DNA of 64,000 bases from Holothuria scabra (taxonomy: Eukaryota > Echinodermata > Holothuroidea > Aspidochirotida > Holothuriidae): positions 66,855,806 to 66,919,805 of the forward strand of contig CM074179.1 in NCBI GenBank assembly GCA_037179385.1. The letters run 5' to 3'. The notes below the pieces were generated by a model, which searched no databases, was not told the origin of the DNA, and saw only the letters and a program-made list of their open reading frames with translations. The translations under genes were made by a program, and so were the position numbers. Position 1 is the stretch's first letter. Every line of letters starts with the position of its first letter. Of this stretch, positions 1 through 12,800 are shown one piece after another.

Positions 1-1112
1 AAAAATTCGAAAGATACCGCTGAAGCAAAAGGAAAAAAAAGTCATTTTTATTTTTATAAAAAGAGAATAGCAAAAACACTAAACAGACAATATATTTTGG
101 GAAACCGGGTAATTTCGGAAATTCGCCTAAAGAGATCACAGAATTGATATTTTATTTTGATGCAAATTTCCAATTATTGAAAGAATAATTAAGCGTAGGA
201 AGGATATGCTCACTTTCAATCCAACTTGAAATGCAAATCTAACAAAGATATTTTGCAATTAATTTGTGTACATTTTCGCTGATAGGCTAGACCTAAATTG
301 GGTGGAAGTGAAGGACTTGTTCGAAGCAGCGTTACAAGTCAAGTTGACAAGCTGAGGCGGCCTTCTGTTTCATTTTTAACTTTGAAAGGTAACATTTTCA
401 GTGCTTTCTCTCCAAGTTCTCGCAAACAAGACTTCAAAGTGGTGGAAGGTAGTCTGCATTCCAACAGTGCTAGCCTCTCTGGGCTCAAGTGTAACAGGGC
501 GTAGGTAAGTACTAACGTTAATATTAGTGTAACGTTGGCCATAATCAAAGTTGCAGTTATTGACCGACATAGCCTAACGTTAGCAAAGTATAGCTTAAGC
601 TGTAGCCTAGGCTAACTTAATTATTCGGGGTGAATAACAGTGTCACGGACATTCCAACCCCTGGACACTTCCAAAATTTAGCTGTGCCTCACTCTGCCCC
701 CTACATCAACACGTGCATTTTTGACATTTTAATTTTTTTTCACTGTTTTTTTTTTTTTTTTTTAGTTTTTTTTTTAATTTTTGCAACTTCATATTCCTCT
801 CCCATATTTCTCCTTGTGTGAAATTCCATTATCTTTTCTGTCAGGTCCTGTTGCAAACTTGCGATCGCGAATGTGCAGCCTAGATCCGTCTTCATTGCCG
901 TAACATTCTGCATTTAGGGCTGAACAAGGAACCTCCTGTACATCCGTTTTATTATTAAGACTAAGGGGGTAACCTGTTGAATCCTCTGCCTTCTTGGAAA
1001 TGATTGTCAGTTAAACGGTTGTTCCCGTTGCTGAATGGCGAATGAAGTTCATCCTTTTAAATGTATGAACGGTGCCCCAATAATGTGTTTAGACTTGAAA
1101 AGCAAATATATA
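1..1112. other. Upstream non-coding region
   Basis: No coding segment is supported here. The stretch has AT-rich sequence, a T-rich tract near 728-778 and CTAGGCTA-type simple motifs near 585-615. It probably contains the 5' flank or first untranslated exon of the zinc-finger gene. Confidence 0.4.
505..510 (+). other. Possible 5' UTR exon donor (GTAAGT)
   Basis: A consensus donor (TAG then GTAAGT) occurs at the end of an open stretch at about 298-504. It could end a first untranslated exon of the zinc-finger gene, whose next acceptor is at 3755-3756. No promoter element was recognised, so this is only a candidate; cDNA would decide it. Confidence 0.2.
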
Positions 1113-1419
1113 GTTCTCTCACCCCAAACAGTAGGCTACCATTACCAATTCTCCTAGCCTAGGCCTAACCTTCTTACTGAAGCCCCTCCCACAATTGTCT
1201 GAAATTCATCCTCATCCAGACACAATCTCAGTTTATTGCTTCAAGGTGAGTATAGAAAAACTCAATTTATATTTTCAAAACACTCTCAGTACGTGTGCAA
1301 TATAATGCTGGCACTCTGGATTGTTTGAATTAGCTGTCAATCAAGGAGCTGAGTCTACATAGAATTTCAGTATCCGGGTACCAAAATTGTAGTTTGAGGT
1401 GAGAGGTTTGGCCCTTTAA
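1113..1419 (+). mobile_element. TTAA-flanked MITE, left-truncated copy
   Basis: This matches the elements at 8259-8555 and (inverted) 10720-11023. Shared blocks include the CACCCCAAACAGTA start, a central block around CATCCAGACACAATCTCAG and a right end GGCCCTTTAA. The right TTAA is at 1416-1419. The left TTAA end is missing. No ORF; non-autonomous. Confidence 0.7.
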
Positions 1420-1914
1420 TCACACATCTGCACCTGTGTATGTGTAGGCTAGGCCTATAGGGGATTAGGCCTACTTGTAGTTGCACTCAATTGAGACGAA
1501 AGTGTTCATTGACACTGACCACTGTTTTAATCTGTAACTAATTGGGTAAAGTTATTTTGCATGTTCCATTCAACCATTCAGCACCAATCAGTAATGCTCC
1601 CAAAAAATTTCTTAACTTCATATAAGCCTAGCCAGTGTTCCTGCAGTCTGGTAAATTTCAACCTATCCTACCTTACTGTACATGGAATAATGTTCCCATT
1701 CCACCATAGAAAATGTTCCTATGGCAGAATGAGCACATTTTCTGTGGTGGAAAGTACACATGGCAGAATGGCATGGACCTCATTGGGGGTCCAGTAGTTT
1801 CCGGACCTGTTATTCTCTTCCTCTACAAAAAGTTATTTTCCTCCCCTGTTTAAAATTAAATTTTAAGTGAGGAAAATTATATTTTTTAATTACGTTAGTG
1901 TCTGCCCTTGTTTC

Positions 1915-2090
1915 TTTCCCCTAAAAAATTTTTTTTTTTCCGCCCCTTTTACGAGCAAATGCAAAGTAGGCTAGGCTATAGTAGGCTATTCGCTTTGTGG
2001 TCTTGTTTTAGTGTTTTCATTCTGTGCCTTGTTGGTTTTGTTACTTTGTGTTTGTTGAAGAAAAGGCTTTAACCATGGAAACAGGTAATT
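1915..2090 (+). repeat. Dispersed repeat, inverted partner at 15893-16030
   Basis: The block containing TCATTCTGTGCCTTGTTG and the following TTACTTTGTGTTTGTTGAAG recurs in reverse complement near 15920-15975. The similarity runs through the TTAACCATGG end and the CCCTTTTACGAGC end. The ATG at 2075 followed by a GT belongs to this repeat and is not a coding exon. Confidence 0.75.
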
Positions 2091-2579
2091 TATATTATAA
2101 TATTATTATGGGGGACATTTTTTGATGGAATATGGCATCAGATTTTGGAGCTTTCCCACAATGTTCTTTTCTGAAGATTTCCATCAGGTTCACAGTATTT
2201 CATCTCCCAGTTGAACTTGTTAGTTAATAGTTATAATATAATTTGTTTGAGTGGGTGATTGAGTTACTGTACTGTAGTGAAATGTTCCCAGAAGTCAAAT
2301 GAGACAGCCCAATTGACCCAAAATGTTTCAAAAAGACCTATTGTAATTCTGACATCATTTACCCATTTTGATCAGTCTCTTTGCTCTTGTACTGTAGGTA
2401 GAGGACATAGCAGACATAAATTTTGGGTGGTTAAATTTAACCTTAACAAGGTATACATTTTGTAATACAAGCGAGGGTATGTGTTAAGTGTACCCTGATT
2501 GTAAAGCAACCCATAACAAGATGTGATAAAAGAGAGAGCTTGAGAAAGTAAGCTTTCAGGTTTTTATCTAGACAAACGC

Positions 2580-2964
2580 TAGGGCTGTGAACGTGTAGCG
2601 ATTAATGGCTATACGATCCCATGTGGAATAAACGTTTAGTACAAAGCTACAAGCCATTAGTCGCAAAACCAGGTTTTTGAAAGGGTTTTTTCCATTTGTA
2701 CATGTATACTCTGATGATCTCTGGTTTTCATGTTAAATGGAACATTCTGGGTATATTTGAACCTTGTAGGCTTCAAAGTTTCAGAATAATCTGATTTTCT
2801 TACCATGCAAGATAACAACTATTATAATTTCTGCATTACATGCAGTATCAATTACTACATACTGAAATTATTTTTTGTGATAAGGTAATCGCGATTAATC
2901 AGTAAACGATCGCAAATTTTTTAGGTTAAACGTTTAGTTATTTTGCTGAACGTTCACAGCCCTA
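2580..2964. mobile_element. hAT-like MITE with perfect 8-bp TSD
   Basis: The terminal inverted repeats are TAGGGCTGTGAACG and CGTTCACAGCCCTA. The flanking 8-bp duplication ACAAACGC is at 2572-2579 and 2965-2972. At 385 bp with no transposase ORF, this is a non-autonomous hAT-type element. Confidence 0.88.
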
Positions 2965-2977
2965 ACAAACGCCTGGT

Positions 2978-3402
2978 AGGGTTGGGCAGCACCATTAAAA
3001 TATTGGTACCAGTATTGTAAAACACACAGAACCGGTATTGAGCCTGAGGCAGTACCCGTTCTTGACTCTCAGGTGGGGAAGTTGGTTGGGAAGGAACCTA
3101 AGCCATGTATGACCCCCATGTTATCTTGCACATTAATGCATCTGTTTGATTGTTAATTAATGTGCACAAACCTCTGCTCTAAATGTTTGCGTAGCCTTGT
3201 GCTAAATATTTTAATCATCCACACAATCTAACAGTAATTTTTGTCAGCAAATATAATCAGAACCTCATTTTTTTTCAATTACCGGTATTTTCTCAAGAAC
3301 TGGTATTAGTAACACACCTAATAACTTTGGTATTTTCATTACCTGTACAGTACCTCTAGTACGGGTTTTGATGTCATTACCAGTATACCACCCCCCCCCC
3401 CC
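2978..3402 (+). repeat. Dispersed repeat, GGTTGGGCAG/TATTGGTAC family
   Basis: This begins GGGTTGGGCAGCACC and contains repeated TATTGGTACC/CCGGTATT motifs. It recurs at about 12455-12890 and, partially, at 16448-16705, and ends here in a C run. A non-autonomous transposon is likely; superfamily not determined. Confidence 0.7.
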
Positions 3403-3756
3403 TAAAGCCTGGGAATCTGAAACAAATAAGTTTGAGTTTTGAGGTGTCTGAGTGGAATCTCGTGCCATCTGTCACCTCAAATCACTTTAAGGAGTGTGCT
3501 GTTGTGCACACCTACTAAAGGCATTATCATGCGTATTCTGAAGTGTAGAGTACAAGAAAATGCTGTAGCACACCTACAGCACTATACATTTTAATTTCTT
3601 AGGGGTGTGTTTTAGAGCACACCTGTAGAATGTAAAACTGAAGGTAATTGCCCAGACATTGATTACAATTATCAGATTAATTTACTGTACCATCTATTTT
3701 GTTTTGGCAATGAATCACTTGGACTTTGAAATGGCTGGTGTTGTATTTTTTCACAG
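3403..3756. other. Non-coding, 5' of coding exon 1
   Basis: No gene. Short alternating motifs around GCACACCT near 3500-3630 look repeat-derived. The stretch ends in the T-rich tract and CACAG acceptor (AG at 3755-3756) before the first coding exon. Confidence 0.4.
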
Positions 3757-3874
3757 AACTAACCTGAAATAGAAGTTTAGAAGACAATGGAAGAAAGCCA
3801 GCCAGCAACTGGTGGTATTATTCTTGCTAGTAGTGGCAGTAGTGATGGAGATGATGCAGGATTGGAGAATTTAG
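3757..3874 (+). CDS. Zinc-finger gene exon with start codon
   Basis: The acceptor AG is at 3755-3756, the untranslated part is 3757-3786, and the CDS begins at ATG 3787. The coding part is 29 codons plus one base, Ser/Gly/Asp-rich, and ends phase 1 before a GTAAG donor at 3875. Confidence 0.85.
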
Positions 3875-6800
3875 GTAAGACATGCTGCTGGAATTGAATA
3901 TGAAGTTTGAGCCAGTGTTACCTGAGAAAAAAAACACCTTTTCTCCGGTGGAGCTTGTCTCTGTAATTGTTTCATTGTTGCTCTATTGAGCAAATAGTCT
4001 TTGAAGGGAGCAAATGCCTTTAACTTTATTGACCTCAAAATACCTGAACAGGAAGTTGTCTGATAGATTCTGGATTGTTTGTTGCCAACTTGAGATGGCT
4101 AAAATTTGCTTTTTGCTCCTAGCATCATGTGAAGTCTGGAGATGTGAGCCATGGATGCAAGAAAAGTAATTTCCTTTCATTAAAAGTTTTGCAAAGGCAA
4201 CATATTTCAATGTCCCCTACAGCACTATTAGTGTGCAGTCTCTGCTTACTTTGCGCCTTCTCGACTATACCCAAGTCAGTTAAATGGAGTTGTATGGCCA
4301 AGTTTCTAACCAATTGTTGAATTCAAACAGGCCACAGCCTTTTTCCAGTTGTGTCCCTCTGGTTTTTCTTCCCTACTCCTTTGCCTATGCTGAGCACCAA
4401 GCACAACATTTGGCAGTAGGTTCCATTTTTAAAGGCTTTGCAATGACCTGACCGGGACTCAAGCTCCACACCTGGTAGTGTAAGACGCATGCTCTAACCA
4501 CTTGGCCATGCGGTCATGGACTGAAGTTCAGAGATGTAAGGGTTCAGTAAACATGGTTCCTGTGGCCTGAAAAGGTCATGGAAAAGTCATGAAATTTTAC
4601 ATCAAAATTAGAGTTGATTAGCAATTGGCCATATTTAGGTTTGCATACCCAAATATGGCCAATTGCTAATCTTGTTAAAGTGTACCTCAAGTCAAAAATT
4701 CAAAAATATATACTGTAATTAAGATCATGCAAAATGAATTCTAACAGTCCAACTCCCATCTACACAGGGCATTCCTGAGCTGAAATACAAAAAGTTGAAG
4801 TTTATTCACTTGAAACAAATTGGCCTGTTGTGCAATAATTTGTGACTCTCTTGTTGTACAACCCACTGAACCTGCTTTGTTTTCCTTTAGAAATTAAAAA
4901 TGTTTTTATGACCTTGAACACTTCCTGTTTACTTGGACAGCATGTTGCAAAGAGAGGGCTTAATTAATTAGATCCCCCCATTAGAGAAAGAGTGCTATCA
5001 AACCTTGGTACAAGGTGCAGTAATGTTCAGAAAAACAAAGAAATACAAAGATTGTAATTTGAGTAGTACAGTACAAGAATGACATCACAAATTATTGTGC
5101 AATATACCATTTTAAGTTGAGTGAATAAAGTTCAACATTTTATATCTCAGCTCAGGAATGTCCTATGGAGATGGGAGTTGGACTGTTAGAATTCTTTTTT
5201 CATGCTCTTTAATATATATTTTTGATTTTTTTGACTTGAGGTACACTTTAAGTCCCTTTTATTAATGCTGCCTGCCCTTGGCCAAAAGTTGTAGACTGGC
5301 AGAAGCACATTTCAAGTCCCCTGTAGGGTGCAGTCTGAAGAGTTCTTTAAAGGACAGGAGCAGTCATCCCAAATTAAAGAAGTGTAGTAGACTGTCCAGT
5401 TTCATGATTGGCTGTTGGGAGTCATGTGACCACATTTCTTCTAGTAGAGAGAGAGTTAAGCAATGACTGGGTCTTTAAAGGGCAGGAGCAGTCATCCCAA
5501 TTGGAAGAAGTGTAGTAGACTGTCCAGTTTCATGATTGGCTGTTGGGAGTCATGTGACCACATTTCTTCTAGTAGAGAGAGAGTTAAGCAATGACTGGGT
5601 CTTTAAAGGGCAGGAGCAGTCATCCCAATTGGAAGAAGTGTAGTAGACTGTCCAGTTTCATGATTGGCTGTTGGGAGTCATGTGACCACATTTCTTCTAG
5701 TAGAGAGAGAGTTAAGCAATGACTGGGTCTTTAAAGGGCAGGAGCAGTCATCCCAATTTGAAGAAGTGTAGTAGACTGTCCAGTTTCATGATTGGCTGTT
5801 GGGAGTCATGTGACCACATTTCTTCTAGAAGAGAGAGAGTTAAGCAATGACTGGGTCTTTAAAGGGCAGGAGCAGTCATCCCAAATTAAAGAAGTGTAGT
5901 AGACTGTCCAGTTTCATGATTGGCTGTTGGGAGTCATGTGACCACATTTCTTCTAGTAGAGAGAGAGTTAAGCAATGACTGGGTCTTTAAAGGGCAGGAG
6001 CAGTCATCCCAATTGGAAGAAGTGTAGTAGACTGTCCAGTTTCATGATTGGCTGTTGGGAGTCATGTGACCACATTTCTTCTAGTAGAGAGAGAGTTAAG
6101 CAATGACTGGGTCTTTAAAGGGCAGGAGCAGTCATCCCAAATTAAAGAAGTGTAGTAGACTGTCCAGTTTCATGATTGGCTGTTGGGAGTCATGTGACCA
6201 CATTTCTTCTAGTAGAGAGAGAGTTAAGCAATGACTGGGTCTTTAAAGGGCAGGAGCAGTCATCCCAATTGGAAGAAGTGTAGTAGACTGTCCAGTTTCA
6301 TGATTGGCTGTTGGGAGTCATGTGACCACATTTCTTCTAGTAGAGAGAGAGTTAAGCAATGACTGGGTCTTTAAAGGGCAGGAGCAGTCATCCCAAATTA
6401 AAGAAGTGTAGTAGACTGTCCAGTTTCATGATTGGCTGTTGGGAGTCATGTGACCACATTTCTTCTAGTAGAGAGAGAGTTAAGCAATGACTGGGTCTTT
6501 AAAGGGCAGGAGCAGTCATCCCAATTGGAAGAAGTGTAGTAGACTGTCCAGTTTCATGATTGGCTGTTGGGAGTCATGTGACCACATTTCTTCTAGTAGA
6601 GAGAGAGTTAAGCAATGACTGGGTCTTTAAAGGGCAGGAGCAGTCATCTCAAATTAAAGAAGTGTAGTAGACTGTCCAGTTTCATGATTGGCTGTTGGGA
6701 GTCATGTGACCACATTTCTTCTAGTAGAGAGAGAGTTAAGCAATGACTGGGTCTTTAAAGGGCAGGAGCAGTCATCCCAATTGGAAGAAGTGTAGTAGAC

Positions 6801-9800
6801 TGTCCAGTTTCATGATTGGCTGTTGGGAGTCATGTGACCACATTTCTTCTAGTAGAGAGAGAGTTAAGCAATGACTGGGTCTTTAAAGGGCAGGAGCAGT
6901 CATCCCAATTTGAAGAAGTGTAGTAGACTGTCCAGTTTCATGATTGGCTGTTGGGAGTCATGTGACCACATTTCTTCTAGAAGAGAGAGAGTTAAGCAAT
7001 GACTGGGTCTTTAAAGGGCAGGAGCAGTCATCCCAAATTAAAGAAGTGTAGTAGACTGTCCAGTTTCATGATTGGCTGTTGGGAGTCATGTGACCACATT
7101 TCTTCTAGTAGAGAGAGAGTTAAGCAATGACTGGGTCTTTAAAGGGCAGGAGCAGTCATCCCAATTGGAAGAAGTGTAGTAGACTGTCCAGTTTCATGAT
7201 TGGCTGTTGGGAGTCATGTGACCACATTTCTTCTAGTAGAGAGAGAGTTAAGCAATGACTGGGTCTTTAAAGGGCAGGAGCAGTCATCCCAAATTAAAGA
7301 AGTGTAGTAGACTGTCCAGTTTCATGATTGGCTGTTGGGAGTCATGTGACCACATTTCTTCTAGTAGAGAGAGAGTTAAGCAATGACTGGGTCTTTAAAG
7401 GGCAGGAGCAGTCATCCCAATTGGAAGAAGTGTAGTAGACTGTCCAGTTTCATGATTGGCTGTTGGGAGTCATGTGACCACATTTCTTCTAGTAGAGAGA
7501 GAGTTAAGCAATGACTGGGTCTTTAAAGGGCAGGAGCAGTCATCCCAAATTAAAGAAGTGTAGTAGACTGTCCAGTTTCATGATTGGCTGTTGGGAGTCA
7601 TGTGACCACATTTCTTCTAGTAGAGAGAGAGTTAAGCAATGACTGGGTCTTTAAAGGGCAGGAGCAGTCATCCCAATTGGAAGAAGTGTAGTAGACTGTC
7701 CAGTTTCATGATTGGCTGTTGGGAGTCATGTGACCACATTTCTTCTAGTAGAGAGAGAGTTAAGCAATGACTGGGTCTTTAAAGGGCAGGAGCAGTCATC
7801 CCAAATTAAAGAAGTGTAGTAGACTGTCCAGTTTCATGATTGGCTGTTGGGAGTCATGTGACCACATTTCTTCTAGTAGAGAGAGAGTTAAGCAATGACT
7901 GGGTCTTTAAAGGGCAGGAGCAGTCATCCCAATTTGAAGAAGTGTAGTAGACTGTCCAGTTTCATGATTGGCTGTTGGGAGTCATGTGACCACATTTCTT
8001 CTAGTAGAGAGAGAGTTAAGCAATGACTGGGTCTTTAAAGGGCAGGAGCAGTCATCCCAAATTAAAGAAGTGTAGTAGACTGTCCAGTTTATTTTTTTTT
8101 TCTCTCATCAGAAGTTATTGAAGTCCTAATTGTTGGAGGGTCAGAAGAATGTACCGCAGCAGTGATGCAAGAATATTCCGCAACAATTATAGTGGAGAAA
8201 CAGAACGAAAATGAGGAAGAGATGGAACAAGATTTGCCTGTTGAAGAAGGTAAGCTTCTTAAAGGCCCAATTCTCCCACCCCAAACAGTACCAATTCTCC
8301 TAACCTTCTTACTTAAGCCCCTCCCACAACTGCCTGAAATTCACCCTCATCCAGACACAATCTCAGGTTATTGAGCCTTCAAGGTGAGTATAGCAAAGCA
8401 CCATCAAAACACTCTCAGTACCGTTCATGCTGTGTAATGTAACCTTTGGTACTCAGTATTGTTTGAATTAGCAGTCAATCAAAAGCTGACTTAAGTGAGA
8501 GTTTCTGTACCCCCTACAAGAAGTGTAGTTTGGGGTAAGAAGATTGGCCCTTTAATTTAAAGTGTACCTCAAGCCAAAACATTCAAAAATGCATATTAAA
8601 AAAATAAACAGCATGTAAAATGAATTCTAATAGTCAAACTCCCATCTTCATGGGACATTCTTGAGCTGAGATATGTTGAAGTTGAACTCAAATTTAAGCA
8701 GTACATTGCACAATAATTTGTGATGTCATTGTTGTACTACTCAAATTACAATCCATTTTTAATGCTGTTACATATTTTTTTAATTTTTTGACCTGTGTGA
8801 AAGACAAGAGCAGTTGCCCCAACTTTAAGTATTGTAGTAGACTATTCTATTTTATGATTGGTTGGTGAGAGTCCTGTGACAATTTTTTGGTTTCGATGAT
8901 AAGAGAAACCAATGCATTCATGATGGTGTGTGTGTGTATGTGTGTATGTATGTGTGTGACACTTTGCTTGTTAACACGATATCTCAAGATAGGAATGTCT
9001 GACAGTTTTCAAACTTGGTACATAGATGCGCCATATTAGGAGAAAGAACCCTATGGTTTTTGGTGGAGGTCAAAGGTCATCTGGGGTCACCAGGGGTCAA
9101 AGTCTAAAAACCTTGTTAACGCAATATCTCAAGGTAGGAAGCTTGGATAGATTTCATATTTGGTCTGTGGATGCGTTATGGTCAGGAGATGGTTCCTATT
9201 GTTTTTGGCAGAGGTCAAAGGTCATCTGGGGTCACAGGGGGTCAAAGTCTGAAAATCTTGTTAACACGATATCTCAAGGTAGGAAGCTTGGATAGATTTC
9301 ATATCTGGTATGTGGATGCGTTATAGTCAGTGGATGGTCCCTATTGTTTTTGGCGGAGGTCAAAGGTCATCTGGGGTCACGGGGGGTCAAAGTCTGAAAA
9401 TCTTGTTAACACGATATCTCAAGGTAGGAAGCTTGGATAGATTTTATATTTGGTATGTGGATGCGTTATGGTCAGGAGATGGTCCCTATTGTTTTTGGCG
9501 GAGGTCAAAGGTCATCTGGGGTCACCAAGGGTCAAAGTCTAAAAACCTTGTTAAAGCAATATCTCAAGGTAGGAAACTTCGATAGATTTCATATTTGGTA
9601 TGTGGATGCGTTATAGACAGTAGATAGTCGCTGTTGTTTTTGGCGGAGGTCAAAGGTCATCTGGGGTCACCAGGGGTCAAAGTCTGAAAACCTTGTTAAT
9701 GCGATATCTCAAGGTAGGAAACTTGGATAGATTTCATATTTGGTATGTGGATGCATTATAGTCATTAGATAGTCCCTATTGTTTTTGGCGGAGGTCAAAG

Positions 9801-12800
9801 GTCATCTGGGGTCAACGGGGGTCAAAGTCTAAAAACCTTGTTAAAGCAATATCTCAAGGTAGGAAACTTCGATAGATTTCATATTTGGTATGTGGATGCG
9901 TTATAGTCAGTAGATAGTCGCTATTGTTTTTGGCGGAGGTCAAAGGTCATCTGGGGTCACCAGGGGTCAAAGTCTGAAAACCTTGTTAATGCGATATCTC
10001 AAGGTAGGAAACTTGGATAGATTTCATATTTGGTATGTGGATGCGTTATAGTCAGTAGATAGTCCCTATTGTTTTTGGCGGAGGTCAAAGGTCATCTGGG
10101 GTCACCAGGGGTCAAAGTCTAAAAACCTTGTTAAAGCAATATCTCAAGGTAGGAAACTTGGATAGATTTCATATTTGCTATTAGGGCTGTCAGCGATTAG
10201 CGATTAATCGCCAGCCAAGTAATCGTTTAGTTAAATGGTACATGCGTTAATCGCATCTCATGTCCAGGGAATCCGACTTGCATTAAGTAAACAATGTATC
10301 GTCCTTCACAAGTTTAGCTGCCTTGACAAAGCAATCGATGTCTACAGTATGAACAACAAGCTCAAAAATTGCGCAGAGCTATGACATGCACCTTTTATCC
10401 ACCCAACCCCCTGTAGTTTACATGTGATTGTGTGCGGTGTCATGGGGGACATTTTAATCCGTGAACCCCAAACACGGAACCTGTTGTGACAGGCTTTACT
10501 TCAACACCACCAATACATTTGTAATGAACATAATTTACAATGAAATTTGAAAGCACTAAACGCATGCATACACCACAGTGTCTTTTAAGTGCCCTGTGTG
10601 CCATTGTCCAGTTATGACATCACATTCAGTCTGAATTTTAGATACCTAAAACATGGGATTGTTGAGAATAAAATTGTCTGTTTATAGTACTACTCCAAAG
10701 AAAAGCAGCAGACTGGCAATTAAAGGGACAATCCTCTCACCCCAAATTACACTTCTTGTATAGGGTAACAGAAACTCTCAATTGGCTCAGCTTTTTGATT
10801 GACTGCTAATTCAAACAATGCAGAGTACCAAAACTTATATTACACAGCACGAACTTTTCTGATAGTGTTTGGATTATACACATTGAGCTTTCTATATTCA
10901 CCCTGAAGCAATAAAATGAGATTGTGTCTGGATGAGGGTGAATTTCAGACAATTGTGGGAGGGGCTTAATTAAGAAGGTTAGGAGAATTGGTGCTTTTTG
11001 GGATGAGAAAATTGGGCCTTTAATGTGGAGATATGATGTCTTATGTGCTTGCTTCAAGTTTACTTTTTGTTGAAACTGGGACAATGTTATCTTCTCATAC
11101 CTTGAGAATCACATATATTGGGTTTTACTCACATCTTTTCACAAAGCCAAGACTAAGTACCCCTTTTTACAAATCAAAATTTGATGTGATCTTCTGTCCT
11201 TATCATTCCAAGAGTACTAATTGACTGAGAATTTTCATACCCAAATACCAAAAATGTCACTTGGAGTGATATAAAAAGAAACTTTAAGGGAGGCAGCGTT
11301 GTTTGGTTAAAATCATGATTTTAATTGAGAAAAATCATGATTTCATAAAAAAAAATCTGATCTAAATAGATTTAATTGATTTAAATCACTGATTTACAGT
11401 ATATCATAACTTTTTTTAAATCAACAACCCTAAGGGACACAATGGGTTTATACCAATATCGTATGAAAGGTTATTAAATGGTACTTCCATATGACATCAA
11501 GTCAAAATTCACATCAAAACCTCATGCCAAAAGTTAAAAATTTGAGTTTTCACCCCAATTTACAAGTAACAATTCTGTGTATGATTGTAGAGCTGCTACT
11601 CTTCATACATGTGCAATGTACTGTACACCACTGCATATTAAACACAAGCTAGGAAAGTACTATACACACAGTGTGCAGAGCTCCATAAAGTTGTGTGCCC
11701 CACAATTCCATGCATCAATGAATTACTGTTTTGGCTTTACTGGTGTATACTGTACTTAACATTTTGCAGTACAATATGAACTACCGAGTCCCAAAATCTG
11801 AAAGTGGAATTATTTTTACCTCTTTTTAACAAAGAAAGAACATGGTAGAAGTAATATTCCCTTGTTGCAAAAGTTTGAAGAACATTTTACTCTAACAAAT
11901 GTGTTTCATAAAACCCTTTCATTAATCACCTTATTCCTTCAGTACCTACTCCTACAGTACTTCTACATCCTGGGTATGACGTAAAGCTGCATTCAGGTGG
12001 GCTGAGGAAGTCTTGACTATTGCCTATAAAATGCGCACCTAAGACTGTTATTACTCATCTCACGATTGGCAGATTTTTGGTACCACAAAACCGAGCAAGT
12101 CCCTCATTGGTTGTCCTCCTGTGGGCTGGAGGTTGTAAAATAGGCTTACAGGCCTATGCCCACGGCATTCCTTGCCCACTGTTAAAGAGAGGACTGAACG
12201 GGAGGACTTGAACAGTAGTTGAACAGTTTGACACTATATAACACATTCGTGTTGGTGTGTTATCTAACTGACTAACCTACAGTACTAACAACTCCCACAA
12301 CTGTCTGTAAGTCTACAGTAATCCAAGCACAATCCCAGTTTACTGTGCTAAGGCCAAGCATGGAGATTGTACAAGGTCAATATAGGTGTATATTTGGAAC
12401 AGTCGTATGCTGTGTTATAAAAGCTACTCTGCATTTTGTTTAAATTTGATGTCTAGTGTTGAACGGTAACATGAAAATATTGGTACTGGTATTGTAAGAC
12501 ATACAGAAATGGTATTGTAAGACATACAGAACCCGTATTGAGGCAGTACCCGTTCTCAACTCTCAGGTAGGGAAGTTGGGTGGGAAGGAACCTAAGTCAC
12601 GCATGGCCCCCATGTTATCCTACATATTAATGCATCTGGGTGTTTGATTGGGTTAATAACCATGCAGGAACCTCTGCTCTCATGTTTGTGTAAATATTTT
12701 AATCATCCACACATCATAACAGTTATTTTTGTCAGCAAATAAAATGAATACCAGTAATTTGTTTCAAGTATGGGTATTTTCTCAAGAACCGGTTTTATTA

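Noticed and set aside
2075..2085. ATG with strong context followed by a GT donor, as an alternative first coding exon
   Set aside because: It lies in a dispersed repeat with an inverted copy at 15893-16030, and joining it to 3757 hits a stop codon at once.
5345..8090. CRISPR-like array
   Set aside because: Units are contiguous 128-bp satellites without variable spacers, and the genome is eukaryotic.
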